This document shows positions 7,370 to 14,097 of a stretch of 43,268 bases of DNA, piece by piece. The stretch covers positions 1-43,268 of the IMG/VR virus record IMGVR_UViG_3300027857_000032; one strand, given 5' to 3'. The notes under the pieces are model-generated. The model ran no database searches, was not told the origin of the DNA, and saw nothing but the letters and a program-made list of their open reading frames with translations. This DNA comes from a virus. The position numbers and the translations under genes were made by a program. How positions within the stretch are numbered: the stretch's first letter is position 1; every line of letters begins with the position of its first letter.

Positions 7370-7708
7370 ATGACGGACGATTTGACGGCGCAGGAGGTCT
7401 GGCAGGGTTTCCGTCTGGTTGAGAGTAGGCCTGAGGTTGCCGCCGCTGAGCGGGCTGTCGTGGATACAGGCGTGGCTCGTTACCTCGCTGCTGAGCGCGG
7501 CGTTCCAAGGGCGGAATTCGTCGCCGTCTGCGAGGCATTCAACGATGCCTGTCGCGACCTCCTTCGCCTCCGCGCCGCGCAGGAGAGCGGTCGGAAGGAT
7601 GGTTGCGTGGACCTGGGGGACATACGGGGCGGCCGGTGTCGGTTGACGGCGGATGGTGTGTGCAAGAAGGGTTTGGATTGTCCGTTGATGCGGGCGAGGT
7701 TTGGGTGA
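7370..7708 (+). CDS. Unknown helical protein with C-terminal cysteines
   Basis: A 112-residue protein with GAGGGG upstream of its ATG. Residues 1-75 are predicted helical. The C-terminus contains a CRLTADGVCKKGLDC pattern that could hold a metal. It overlaps the next start (TGATG). The family is not recognised. Confidence 0.6.
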   Translation: MTDDLTAQEVWQGFRLVESRPEVAAAERAVVDTGVARYLAAERGVPRAEFVAVCEAFNDACRDLLRLRAAQESGRKDGCVDLGDIRGGRCRLTADGVCKKGLDCPLMRARFG

Positions 7709-7818
7709 TGGTTTTTCTGAAGGCGGCGGTGGTTCTCGGGCTTTGTGCGATCCCGGTTTTGCTGTTCATTTTGATTTGGGTGTCGTTGCCGTTTCAGTGG
7801 CCGGTAAGGAGGGGTTGA
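7708..7818 (+). CDS. Tiny membrane protein
   Basis: A 36-residue ORF (MVFLKAAVVLGLCAIPVLLF onward) that is a single transmembrane helix with a positively charged end. It overlaps its neighbours on both sides by shared ATG/TGA bases, which supports translation. Holin- or inhibitor-like roles are possible but there is no lysis gene nearby. Confidence 0.5.
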   Translation: MVFLKAAVVLGLCAIPVLLFILIWVSLPFQWPVRRG

Positions 7819-7994
7819 TGGCTCGTCAGTTGATGCGGTGCTCGGTCTGGTTCCTGGGCAGTTGCCTGATCGGGGTGCTGCATGGGGTCGGCGACTTTGC
7901 TGTGGGCAATGAATACCTGAGTTGGTGGCAGGAGTTGCCTTCGATGGCGGCTGGTGGTGCGGTTTGTTGTTTGACGGCTTGGGCGGTGCGGTGA
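7818..7994 (+). CDS. Small membrane protein
   Basis: A 58-residue protein with a perfect AAGGAGG site. It has two hydrophobic stretches (about 8-25 and 42-55) and four cysteines. It follows another tiny membrane protein with an ATGA-type overlap and is coupled by GTGA to the next gene. A membrane pair of this kind is sometimes a lysis cassette, but no endolysin is in the window, so no function is assigned. Confidence 0.5.
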   Translation: MARQLMRCSVWFLGSCLIGVLHGVGDFAVGNEYLSWWQELPSMAAGGAVCCLTAWAVR

Positions 7995-8323
7995 AGGCAG
8001 CGGAGCGGCGGGCTCGGATTGATGCGTATGAGCGGTCGTTTCTGGCTCGGTTGGCGGGTGATGTTTCGCGGTGCCGGCGTGCTTTGAAGGAGGCTGAGCA
8101 GCGGTTGGCTGACGCTCGGGAGCAGAAGGCCAAGGGCGAGTTGATGACAGCGGCGCTGCACCCTTCGGTGGTGCGTATGTTGCAGGCGTTGGAGCCAGCG
8201 CCTCGGCCTGATCCTGTGCCTTTGGCGCCGAGCGGGGATGAGGCGCGGATGCTTTTGATGTGGTCTCATCCGCATTCGGAGGGTCGGGCGGTCGAATTGT
8301 TGGCGGGGAGCGAGTATTGGTGA
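7991..8323 (+). CDS. Unknown coiled-coil protein
   Basis: A 110-residue protein with a GTG start at 7991 overlapping the preceding stop. Residues 5-55 form a charged heptad-like helix (RRALKEAEQRLADAREQKAK). The C-terminal part is proline-rich, then helical. The preceding and following genes are both coupled by GTGA overlaps. Not recognised. Confidence 0.6.
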   Translation: MKAAERRARIDAYERSFLARLAGDVSRCRRALKEAEQRLADAREQKAKGELMTAALHPSVVRMLQALEPAPRPDPVPLAPSGDEARMLLMWSHPHSEGRAVELLAGSEYW

Positions 8324-8532
8324 TCCCGTTTGACGCGACCCGGCAGTGTTGCTGGTGCGGGAGCAACAACGAGGCTGGTGCGGTCGGGTATGGTGGCGAG
8401 CGGCAGTGTCTGGTTTGTGGTTGGGGCGGCGACGGCGAGCCTGACGTGCCTTGCATGTTTTATCGGGTGGTCGGGTGGCTGGCAGGGAAAACGACCTCCA
8501 CTGGTGAAAAGGGCCACCCGGTGTCCGAATGA
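8320..8532 (+). CDS. Small zinc-ribbon protein
   Basis: A 70-residue ORF with GTG start at 8320 (GGGGAG upstream). It has CCWCGSNN and, 21 residues later, CLVCGWGG, the paired knuckles of a zinc ribbon, plus a further cysteine. The last ~16 codons run into structured element copy 2, so the coding end and the element share DNA. Its function is unknown. Confidence 0.6.
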   Translation: MIPFDATRQCCWCGSNNEAGAVGYGGERQCLVCGWGGDGEPDVPCMFYRVVGWLAGKTTSTGEKGHPVSE

Positions 8533-8589
8533 GGACACACAGATTAGTGGATATCGGCTGGCAAATTTTTATTATTTCTGATATTTCTG
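8483..8589 (+). repeat. 107-bp structured intergenic element, copy 2
   Basis: The second copy of the element at 6928-7034, identical in length. Its hairpin is GTGTCC (8521-8526), loop GAATGA, GGACAC (8533-8538): the arm sequence differs from copy 1 but pairing is kept. It shares CAGG-AAAACGA, CCACTG, CACAG, CTGGC, AAATTT and two TTTCTG words. It overlaps the end of the zinc-ribbon gene and ends 27 bp before the ATG at 8616. Confidence 0.7.
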
Positions 8590-8615
8590 CCGGGGCAATT
8601 TAGGGGCTTGGTGGG

Positions 8616-8825
8616 ATGGACATTTCTGAGGTTCGGGATCTGGCTGCGGCTGATCGGTATTGGGCTGAGAAGGGTCCTCCGACGGCGGTAGAGTTGCACA
8701 TGGCGGTTCGGTCGGCTGAGCGGGCGTTGGTTGATGTTTGTTTGGCTGGTGTGGACCATGGCCCGGCGTTGGGTCTGCTACGGCAGTTGCTTGGCAGTCA
8801 GCCAGTGGAGGCTGGGGAATGCTGA
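8616..8825 (+). CDS. Unknown small helical protein
   Basis: A 69-residue protein starting MDISEVRDLAAADRYWAEKG, all-helical by composition. It stands directly downstream of structured element copy 2 and overlaps the next start by a few bases. Not recognised. Confidence 0.6.
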   Translation: MDISEVRDLAAADRYWAEKGPPTAVELHMAVRSAERALVDVCLAGVDHGPALGLLRQLLGSQPVEAGEC

Positions 8826-9118
8826 AATTCGATCCTGATGAGGGGATGGCCCGGGACCACGAGGGGTTCCCGGTGTGTTATGTGAGCCGGATCGCCCACG
8901 AACGGTGGCCTGAGATTGGGAAGCAACTGGCTCTGGCGCCTGAGATGGTGGTGGCGTTGAAGCGGTGCGTCGAGACGATCGACACGCTGTTTGCGATGGT
9001 GGTTGAGGCGACGCACAACAGTGGGGGCATGGACCCGTTTTTCCCGAGCAAGAGCGGCGAGCCTTGGGAGGCGATGCGCGCGGCGCACGACCTGATCAAG
9101 CGGCTGGAGGCTGGGTGA
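8819..9118 (+). CDS. Unknown helical protein
   Basis: A 99-residue protein from the ATG at 8819 (MLKFDPDEGMARDHEGFP), preceded by GGGGA. It is mainly helical after residue 35, with no membrane segment. The C-terminal segment SGEPWEAMRAAHDLIKRLE recalls many short phage proteins with an ATHNSGG-type centre; no function is known to me. It is coupled to the next gene by TGATG. Confidence 0.65.
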   Translation: MLKFDPDEGMARDHEGFPVCYVSRIAHERWPEIGKQLALAPEMVVALKRCVETIDTLFAMVVEATHNSGGMDPFFPSKSGEPWEAMRAAHDLIKRLEAG

Positions 9119-9348
9119 TGGCTGATGCGGAAATCAGGATGGAGGTCATCAGGGACTTGATCGAGCAGATCAGACCCATTCTGGCGGGGCATGGTCCGGG
9201 CGTTCAGGGTGCGGTGCTGGCTTATTTGCAGGCGATATGGGTGGCCGGGCATCCGCCACAGATGCGAGAGCGGTTGCTGGAGTTTCACTTGGAGGCGGTG
9301 CGTAAGCTGATCGTGCCGAACGCCAAGATTATGGGAACAGGGGTGTGA
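9118..9348 (+). CDS. Unknown small helical protein
   Basis: A 76-residue, entirely helical protein (MADAEIRMEVIRDLIEQI onward) that starts within the previous stop. It could form a helix bundle or dimer. Not recognised. Confidence 0.6.
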   Translation: MADAEIRMEVIRDLIEQIRPILAGHGPGVQGAVLAYLQAIWVAGHPPQMRERLLEFHLEAVRKLIVPNAKIMGTGV

Positions 9349-9349
9349 A

Positions 9350-9541
9350 ATGCCAAAAATGCTAAAGTTTAGCAACGGTCCATACCAATATTCGGTAAAT
9401 GCCGACCACGTCTCTTTTATTTTGCGAGGGGTGCACGACACCAAGACGCGGATTTTCTTTTCGGGCGGAGACACCGACTATATCGACGTCGATCTGGATT
9501 TTGACGAGGTCGAGATCCGGCTGTCCGCAGAGTTCCGGTAA
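9350..9541 (+). CDS. Unknown small acidic protein
   Basis: A 63-residue, beta-rich, acidic protein (SGGDTDYIDVDLDFDEVEIR). A second ATG three codons in is an alternative start. The codons are less G/T-biased than the genes just upstream, so this may mark the end of that block. Not recognised. Confidence 0.55.
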   Translation: MPKMLKFSNGPYQYSVNADHVSFILRGVHDTKTRIFFSGGDTDYIDVDLDFDEVEIRLSAEFR

Positions 9542-9620
9542 CCCGGAGCGGTTGGGCGTTACCGCTTGGGGCGGTCCCCCCGAGCCTCACGGCGTCGGGC
9601 CACTCCGGGCCGGTGAGGTC

Positions 9621-9658
9621 TTAACGGGAATCGCCCTGGGTTGGTAGCCGGGCTGGCC
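9621..9658 (+). promoter_or_regulatory. Repeated leader with tandem half-sites, copy 1 (wHTH gene)
   Basis: Contains TTAACGGGAATCG (9621-9633) and, starting 20 bp later, TTGGTAGCCGG (9641-9651), ending at the ATG of the winged-helix gene. The same two words at the same spacing stand before the terminase. Half-sites GGAATCGC (9627) and TGGGTTGG (9637) are 10 bp apart, the geometry used by OmpR/PhoB-type regulators. There is no normal Shine-Dalgarno sequence. Confidence 0.6.
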
Positions 9659-10069
9659 ATGAGCCAGTCTGATCGGGCATTGGCGATCTGCAAGGCCGAC
9701 CTGGGCCTGTGTCGGTTGGCCTTGCACGAAGCCAGAGAGCAAATCCGGGCGCTGGAAGAAGCGCTGGTCCCGACGGCGCCTCCGCAGCAGCCCAAACTTC
9801 CGATGAACCGGGCGACCGAGATAATCCTGATGGCTCTGAGGGGAGCGGACAGGCCGCTCAATCACGAGGCTCTGTGCGCTCGCCTGGACGTAGGGCTGAA
9901 GCGCCGGAAGCCGGTCAACGCACGGCATGTCGATGTGCTGATCTGCCGGCTCCGCGTGAAGCTGAAGGCGTTGAAGCCGCCGATCTACATCCATACGGCC
10001 AGATATCGGGGCTGGTGGATGGACGAGAAGAACAAGGCATTGCTGCGGGCGCTCTACGAGGGCGGTTAA
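9659..10069 (+). CDS. OmpR/PhoB-type winged-helix DNA-binding protein
   Basis: A 136-residue protein from the ATG at 9659. Residues 1-45 form a helix or coiled coil. Residues ~50-130 match the OmpR effector fold: ATEIILMALRGADRPLNHEA, then RHVDVLICRLRVKLKA (the recognition-helix signature VDVxIxRLRxKL), then IHTARYRGWW for the wing. There is no receiver domain. It lies directly before the terminase gene; both start codons follow the same leader with 10-bp-spaced half-sites. Autoregulation and control of packaging genes are inferred; a DNA-binding small terminase is an alternative. Confidence 0.75.
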   Translation: MSQSDRALAICKADLGLCRLALHEAREQIRALEEALVPTAPPQQPKLPMNRATEIILMALRGADRPLNHEALCARLDVGLKRRKPVNARHVDVLICRLRVKLKALKPPIYIHTARYRGWWMDEKNKALLRALYEGG

Positions 10070-10101
10070 CGGGAATCGGCTGGAATTGGTAGCCGGTTGC
10101 C
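10066..10101 (+). promoter_or_regulatory. Repeated leader with tandem half-sites, copy 2 (terminase)
   Basis: TTAACGGGAATCG (10066-10078) and TTGGTAGCCGG (10086-10096), 20 bp apart as in copy 1. The half-sites GGAATCGG (10072) and GGAATTGG (10082) match at 7 of 8 positions with exactly 10-bp spacing. The leader overlaps the stop of the winged-helix gene and ends at the terminase ATG, which lacks a usual ribosome-binding site. Confidence 0.65.
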
Positions 10102-11688
10102 ATGTCAGACACAGATATCGAACGGCGGCTTGAAGCTCTGGAGCGGCTGCGCCGCGAACTGCCGACCTTTGCCGAGGAATGCCTGAAGGTTCAGCCGAAG
10201 GACGTCGAGACCAATCCTTTGGTTCCGCTGGTGTTCAATCAAACGCAGAGGTTTGTGCATCAGAGACTTGAGGACCAGAAGAAGCGGATAGGCAAGGTCC
10301 GGGTTATTATTGGGAAGGGCAGACAAAGCGGCGTCTCTACTTACATAGCGGCGCGGTTTTACCACCGCAGCATCTTCTGGCGCGGCATCCATACTTACAT
10401 CATGACCCACGAGCAGCCGGCGACCGACAACCTGTTCGAAATGGTTGAGCGGTTCCAGGAGCATAATCCGCTCAGGCCATCCACGGGCGTGGACAACGCC
10501 AAGGAACTGGTCTTCGACCGGCTGGGCTCGTCGTATGAGGTCGGGACCGCGGGCACCAAGGCAGGCGGCCGGTCACAGACCATTCAGTTGCTGCACTGGT
10601 CGGAGGTCGCGGCGAGCCCCAATGCCAAAGGGCACTTCGCCGGCATCGTGCAGACCGTGCCGGACTTCGCCGGCACCGAGATCGTGCTGGAGAGCACCGG
10701 AGCCGGGCCGTCAGGAGCCTATTACGAGCACTGGCAAGACGCTGAGCGCGGGATCGGCGACTACATGGCCCTCTTTGTGCCGTGGTTCTGGACCGCGGAA
10801 TACACAAGGCCGTTCGATCCGGACTGGTCTCCCACGGAGGAAGAGCGGTTCTACCAGGGCGCTTATGGGCTGACTGACGGCCAAATGGCCTGGAGACGAG
10901 CCAAAATCGTCGAACTGAAGGACCCGAAGCTCTTCAAGCAGGAATACCCGGCTTCGGCGGTCGAGATGTTCGAAGCGACCGGAAAGATCTCGTATCTGGA
11001 CGCCGAAACCGTGATGGCTGCCCGCAAGGCCAACAAGGAGGGCTTCGGCCCGCTGGTGGTGGGCGTCGATCCGGCCCGGTTCGGCGACGATCGCTTCTCG
11101 GTGGCGTGGCGGAAAGGCCGCAAGGTCTCCAAGGTAGAGAGCCGCTCGAAGATCGGGACCACCGAGGCGCTGGCCTGGCTCAGGGATATCATCGACCAGG
11201 ACAAGCCGGTGCGGATGTTCATCGACGCGGGCGGCGGCGGCGACCGGCTGTATGACATCCTGGAAAGCTGGGGCGAGCCCTATTCCAAGGTGATCAAGCT
11301 GGTGAACTTCGGTGGCCGGCCGCAGACCGGTGTCCGGGTGCAGCGCGACGGAACCAAAAGGCCTGGACCGGTGGATCGGCGCGCGGAGATGTGGATGCGG
11401 TCGAAAGACTGGCTGGAGCAGCCAGCGGGTGCGGATATCCCGGACCTCGATAGTCTCCAGTCGGATGCCTGCGGGCCGACGTTCACCTACCAGACCACCG
11501 ATCAAAAGCTGCGGCTGGAAAGCAAGGAGCAGATGCGGTCGAGAGGGGTGCACTCGCCGGACGAGTGGGACGCCGTTGTGCTGACGTTCGCAGAGCCGGT
11601 GCGGGAATCGATCAGGGTTGCTAACCCGACGGAACTGACCCCGATGCAAATGCCGACCGGACCCGGAACCAGTTGGATGGGCACATGA
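10102..11688 (+). CDS. Terminase large subunit
   Basis: A 528-residue DNA-packaging motor. The ATPase half has a Walker A variant GKGRQSGVST (about residues 70-80), aromatic/hydrophobic strands and an acidic segment; the LESTGAGPSG segment near 195 is the usual coupling motif. The nuclease half has VGVDPARFGDDR near residue 317 (first catalytic Asp), MFIDAGGGGDRLYD near 373 and a late DEWDAVVL acidic motif. It cuts and pumps DNA into the procapsid through the portal. The portal gene is 14 kb downstream, an unusual separation. Its leader is shared with the winged-helix gene. Confidence 0.92.
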   Translation: MSDTDIERRLEALERLRRELPTFAEECLKVQPKDVETNPLVPLVFNQTQRFVHQRLEDQKKRIGKVRVIIGKGRQSGVSTYIAARFYHRSIFWRGIHTYIMTHEQPATDNLFEMVERFQEHNPLRPSTGVDNAKELVFDRLGSSYEVGTAGTKAGGRSQTIQLLHWSEVAASPNAKGHFAGIVQTVPDFAGTEIVLESTGAGPSGAYYEHWQDAERGIGDYMALFVPWFWTAEYTRPFDPDWSPTEEERFYQGAYGLTDGQMAWRRAKIVELKDPKLFKQEYPASAVEMFEATGKISYLDAETVMAARKANKEGFGPLVVGVDPARFGDDRFSVAWRKGRKVSKVESRSKIGTTEALAWLRDIIDQDKPVRMFIDAGGGGDRLYDILESWGEPYSKVIKLVNFGGRPQTGVRVQRDGTKRPGPVDRRAEMWMRSKDWLEQPAGADIPDLDSLQSDACGPTFTYQTTDQKLRLESKEQMRSRGVHSPDEWDAVVLTFAEPVRESIRVANPTELTPMQMPTGPGTSWMGT

Positions 11689-11912
11689 CCCCGATGTGTT
11701 TTGGCATGATCACCGATCATGTTTTCAGGCGGCCGTATTACCAGACCGCCACCACAACGCGACCACGCCGAGAATTGTCCCTCGTCATGGGCCGGCTGGG
11801 CCGCTCACTGGCGATCAGGCACCGCGAGCCATACCGGGTGCGGCAGAAACATCGCCGCTCTGACCGGCCACCGCAGCCGCCTATCGGTCCGTCTCCGCTG
11901 AGGGCCGCATGA
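11685..11912 (+). CDS. Unknown arginine-rich small protein
   Basis: A 75-residue ORF whose ATG overlaps the terminase stop (ATGA). The product is very arginine- and proline-rich, so composition alone does not prove coding. The tight coupling and the next overlapping start favour translation. Not recognised. Confidence 0.4.
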   Translation: MTPMCFGMITDHVFRRPYYQTATTTRPRRELSLVMGRLGRSLAIRHREPYRVRQKHRRSDRPPQPPIGPSPLRAA

Positions 11913-11944
11913 GAGGGCTGCTTGACCGGCCAGTGCTGCCGTGA
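11909..11944 (+). CDS. Possible 11-residue coupling ORF
   Basis: ATG at 11909 overlaps the preceding stop, reads MRGLLDRPVLP, and its stop overlaps the GTG of the next gene (GTGA). It may serve only to bring ribosomes to the membrane-protein start. It could equally be chance. Confidence 0.25.
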   Translation: MRGLLDRPVLP

Positions 11945-12054
11945 GCGACCGGAGAGGACGCCGGATCGGCTTTCTCTTCATGTTGGTGTCGGCCGCGATT
12001 TCGCTGACGGTGATCTGGGCCGCAGTCAAATGTCTGATCGGAGCCTGCCGGTAA
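11941..12054 (+). CDS. Small single-pass membrane protein
   Basis: A 37-residue ORF with a GTG start: a basic head (SDRRGRRIG), one transmembrane helix (about 10-28), and a short cysteine-containing tail. Positive-inside topology predicts the N-terminus in the cytoplasm. It directly precedes the regulatory gap before the candidate anti-CBASS gene. Function unknown. Confidence 0.5.
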   Translation: MSDRRGRRIGFLFMLVSAAISLTVIWAAVKCLIGACR

Positions 12055-12129
12055 TTTCCCTAAACCACACACTTGTGGAGATCGACCTGGAAGCCGATAA
12101 AGTGTGGCGCAACAGAAACGGGGGTTGAG
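12055..12129 (+). promoter_or_regulatory. Control gap before the Acb2-like gene
   Basis: A 75-bp gene-free gap that contains the palindrome at 12065-12078 and GGGGG before the next start. No clear -35/-10 pair was found. It likely separates the terminase-linked genes from the accessory cluster. Confidence 0.35.
12065..12078. promoter_or_regulatory. Palindrome CCACA-N4-TGTGG
   Basis: Inverted repeat CCACA (12065-12069), spacer CACT, TGTGG (12074-12078) in the 75-bp gap upstream of the Acb2-like gene. A longer version of the same palindrome lies at 14844-14861 and an imperfect one near 4542-4559, all in gene-free gaps. A dimeric repressor site is the simplest reading. Confidence 0.5.
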
Positions 12130-12345
12130 ATGCACGAAAGCACATTCGAATACCTGAAGCCGACCGATGCGCAGTTGACCACCATGGAAGCCTTGCGGAA
12201 GGCCGCCAAGGATTACCATGACGTGCTGGTCGCACTGCTGCCGGACGGCCCGGACAAGACCGCGACCATCCGGAACCACCGGACCACGGCGATGTGGGCC
12301 AACGTCGCAGTCACCCGCCACGCCGACGGCTCGCCGCGGCAATAA
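12130..12345 (+). CDS. Acb2/Tad1 hairpin-domain protein, candidate anti-CBASS sponge
   Basis: A 71-residue protein starting MHESTFEYLKPTDAQLTTME. The FEYLKPTDxQ start, a helix with an LR pair, LLPDGPDKTATIR and the final TAMWANVAVTRH match the pattern I know for the Acb2/Tad1 helical-hairpin domain. Acb2 proteins (including T4 Vs.4) assemble as hexamers and sequester cyclic di- and trinucleotides that activate CBASS. A partner gene is not needed. GGGGG lies upstream of the start, and a palindrome sits 52 bp before it. The identification rests on memory of the family pattern, not on a search. Confidence 0.65.
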   Translation: MHESTFEYLKPTDAQLTTMEALRKAAKDYHDVLVALLPDGPDKTATIRNHRTTAMWANVAVTRHADGSPRQ

Positions 12346-12356
12346 GGGAGGGTGAA

Positions 12357-13061
12357 ATGGAAAGTGAACCGACGCGGATTGGCATCGAGCGCTTCAACTA
12401 CGAGCTTCAGCGGCGGGAAATCCTGCTTGCTGACGGCGGCTGGCACCCGGTCGTTCCCCTGGCACTGCACGGCCAGGAACCGATAGGACTGCCCCGCAGC
12501 GTCTCGGTCCCCGCTGAAGAGATGGCCGCCACATGGGAGCGGCTTGAGCGCTCGCCTTCGCCCTGGCTGCCCATCAAGACTGACCCGCCTCCTGGCCGGA
12601 GCCTAGAGATCCAGACCCGCGAGGCCGAACTGACCAGGGAAAACATCATGCTCCGCTCCGAGCGGGACGCATGGCACAAGTTCTACGACGAAAAAAACGT
12701 CGAGAACATCAAACTGCGGGAGATGATCCAGCCCATAACCGACCGGGAAGGCCAATTGCTGGCCGAGATCGGCCGCCTGCGGAAGCAGCTATGGCTGCCG
12801 ACCGAACCAGGGAACCACCCTTACCACGGACCCACGGCCCCAGACCCGAAGACCGGCCGCTTAGCGCCGATCCCCGATCCGGTGCATGAGTCCTTCCATC
12901 AGTCGATTGGCAACGTGCTCGCCGGCAAGGTGATGCCGGAAGCCCGCAGACAGATGCAGGAGGCGCTGAAGAACGCCCCGAAGGAGAAACCGCCGCTCCG
13001 ACTGCAAGGCGACCAGGACGATCACAGGCGGATTGGATGGAGGATGAACGATGCCGTTTGA
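12357..13061 (+). CDS. Unknown protein with central coiled coil
   Basis: A 234-residue protein from the ATG at 12357 (MESEPTRIGIERFNYELQRR), with GGGAGGG just upstream. Residues ~85-150 form a long charged helix with heptad character. The following part is proline-rich (PNHPYHGP-type linkers) and the end is helical and basic. It is a soluble protein with no catalytic motif recognised. Its end overlaps the next start by 11 bp. Confidence 0.65.
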   Translation: MESEPTRIGIERFNYELQRREILLADGGWHPVVPLALHGQEPIGLPRSVSVPAEEMAATWERLERSPSPWLPIKTDPPPGRSLEIQTREAELTRENIMLRSERDAWHKFYDEKNVENIKLREMIQPITDREGQLLAEIGRLRKQLWLPTEPGNHPYHGPTAPDPKTGRLAPIPDPVHESFHQSIGNVLAGKVMPEARRQMQEALKNAPKEKPPLRLQGDQDDHRRIGWRMNDAV

Positions 13062-13422
13062 CAACACGCCGCAAAATGGACTGACCATGGCCGATCTGGC
13101 GTGGCGGTTGAGGCACCCCGAGACGTGGCCCAAAGGGTTCAGGTGGAATTACGGGAAATGCGCCACATGCGCCATGGGACTGGCTTGGAAGTTATCGGGG
13201 GGACGGTCGGGGGCGTTGTGGGATGACATGCCGTATCAGACGTTCGGCCGTGTCATCAAGGTTCTGAGCGATGCTGAGGCGGAGGACGTCGTTGCGCTGC
13301 AAGAGATTTTTCTGTTGATGTCTTACCACAAGGATGTCAGTTATCGTGACATAACCCCGGAAATTGTTTCGGACGCAATCGACGCTCATTTGGCATCCAA
13401 AAAGGTTCCGGTGCCGGGGTGA
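13051..13422 (+). CDS. Unknown protein
   Basis: A 123-residue protein (MPFDNTPQNGLTMADLAWRL). A centre with WNYGKCATCAMGLAWKL holds a CxxC pair; the C-terminal half is helical (DAEAEDVVALQEIF). It overlaps both neighbours. No family is recognised. Confidence 0.65.
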   Translation: MPFDNTPQNGLTMADLAWRLRHPETWPKGFRWNYGKCATCAMGLAWKLSGGRSGALWDDMPYQTFGRVIKVLSDAEAEDVVALQEIFLLMSYHKDVSYRDITPEIVSDAIDAHLASKKVPVPG

Positions 13423-13733
13423 AGGACTTCATCTCAAAGGCCAGCATGGTTCTGTTGTTGCTGTGCTGCGCCTTGCTCGGAGTGACCATTCTTGCCGGAT
13501 CGCTCTTCCTGCTGGTTTTGATGACCACGGTATGTGTGCCGATCATGGTCAGTGCCGCGGTCCTGCTGCGGTTGTGGGGGTTGCATGGACGCATCACGAG
13601 CGAAACTCCTCTCCCAGGTCAAAAAGACCTCTGTGGGTTACAGCCGTGGGATGAAGGACCGTCGGTGCGGTCTTTGCGCGTATTTCGAGAAACCCGACGG
13701 CTGCGAGAAAGTGGCCGGCCGGATCGACCCTGA
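13419..13733 (+). CDS. Small two-helix membrane protein with long 3' overlap
   Basis: A GTG at 13419, overlapping the upstream stop, opens a 104-residue frame. Residues 8-52 are two adjoining hydrophobic helices (SMVLLLLCCALLGVTILAG onward). From about residue 56 the composition turns arginine-rich because this part is read out of frame through the HiPIP-like gene at 13585. The membrane part looks real; the last ~50 residues would be dual-coded for 149 bp, which is long for this genome. Confidence 0.5.
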   Translation: MKDFISKASMVLLLLCCALLGVTILAGSLFLLVLMTTVCVPIMVSAAVLLRLWGLHGRITSETPLPGQKDLCGLQPWDEGPSVRSLRVFRETRRLRESGRPDRP

Positions 13734-13764
13734 GTATTGGTGCCGCCTGTTCAAGGCAAAGTGA
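13585..13764 (+). CDS. HiPIP-like small cysteine protein
   Basis: A 59-residue protein starting MDASRAKLLSQVKKTSVGYS. The C-terminal segment RCGLCAYFEKPDGCEKVAG ends with WCRLFKAK, giving four cysteines spaced as in high-potential iron-sulfur-like phage proteins (CxxC, FxxPxxC, WCxLF). Such genes often sit among phage structural or accessory genes. Iron-sulfur or zinc binding is likely; the role is unknown. It lies inside the 3' part of the membrane protein's reading frame. Confidence 0.65.
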   Translation: MDASRAKLLSQVKKTSVGYSRGMKDRRCGLCAYFEKPDGCEKVAGRIDPEYWCRLFKAK

Positions 13765-13835
13765 GCTTGCCCCGAATCCATTGAGGGGCTAATTCGGCTG
13801 CGGTTACGTTGGGTTCGTAGGACGCAAGTGGGGAT

Positions 13836-13872
13836 GGGGCGGGTTCTCTGGGGAGCGCCCGCCCCAAACTTT
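13836..13872 (+). terminator. GC-rich hairpin followed by T run
   Basis: GGGGCGGG (13836-13843) and CCCGCCCC (13858-13865) pair as an 8-bp stem, followed by AAACTTTT. It sits in the 120-bp gap after the HiPIP-like gene. The T run is short and slightly displaced, so attenuation rather than full termination is possible. Confidence 0.45.
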
Positions 13873-13884
13873 TCGGGGGTTTGT

Positions 13885-14097
13885 TTGCCAACCATCAGTG
13901 ATCTTTTCGACGACGCCAAAAGGCGGATCGAAGTCAACGAAATCCAGTCGCTTGCTTTGATTATGGTGGACGTCACCGGCAAGGTTTCGACCGCCACGGT
14001 GGCCGAGGGTATCGGCAGACTGACCCTGCTGGCCGGACTGGATATCTCCAAGGATCGCCTGAAGGCCGAGCTTTCGAGTGTGCCAGTTACCGGCTAA
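13885..14097 (+). CDS. Unknown small protein, TTG start
   Basis: A 70-residue protein. TTG at 13885 is preferred because GGGGG precedes it at proper distance and the sequence from there (PTISDLFDDAKRRIEVNEIQ) looks native; no ATG is available. It is helical with a central strand (ALIMVDVTGKVS). It overlaps the GcrA-like gene. Not recognised. Confidence 0.5.
   Translation: MPTISDLFDDAKRRIEVNEIQSLALIMVDVTGKVSTATVAEGIGRLTLLAGLDISKDRLKAELSSVPVTG

Noticed and set aside
5931-7538. 535-residue minus-strand proline/arginine-rich frame
   Set aside because: Crosses several real plus-strand genes and control elements; proline-rich antisense artefact.
7708-7994. Holin/spanin-type lysis cassette
   Set aside because: Two tiny membrane proteins are present but no endolysin, lipobox or adjoining lysis gene supports this.
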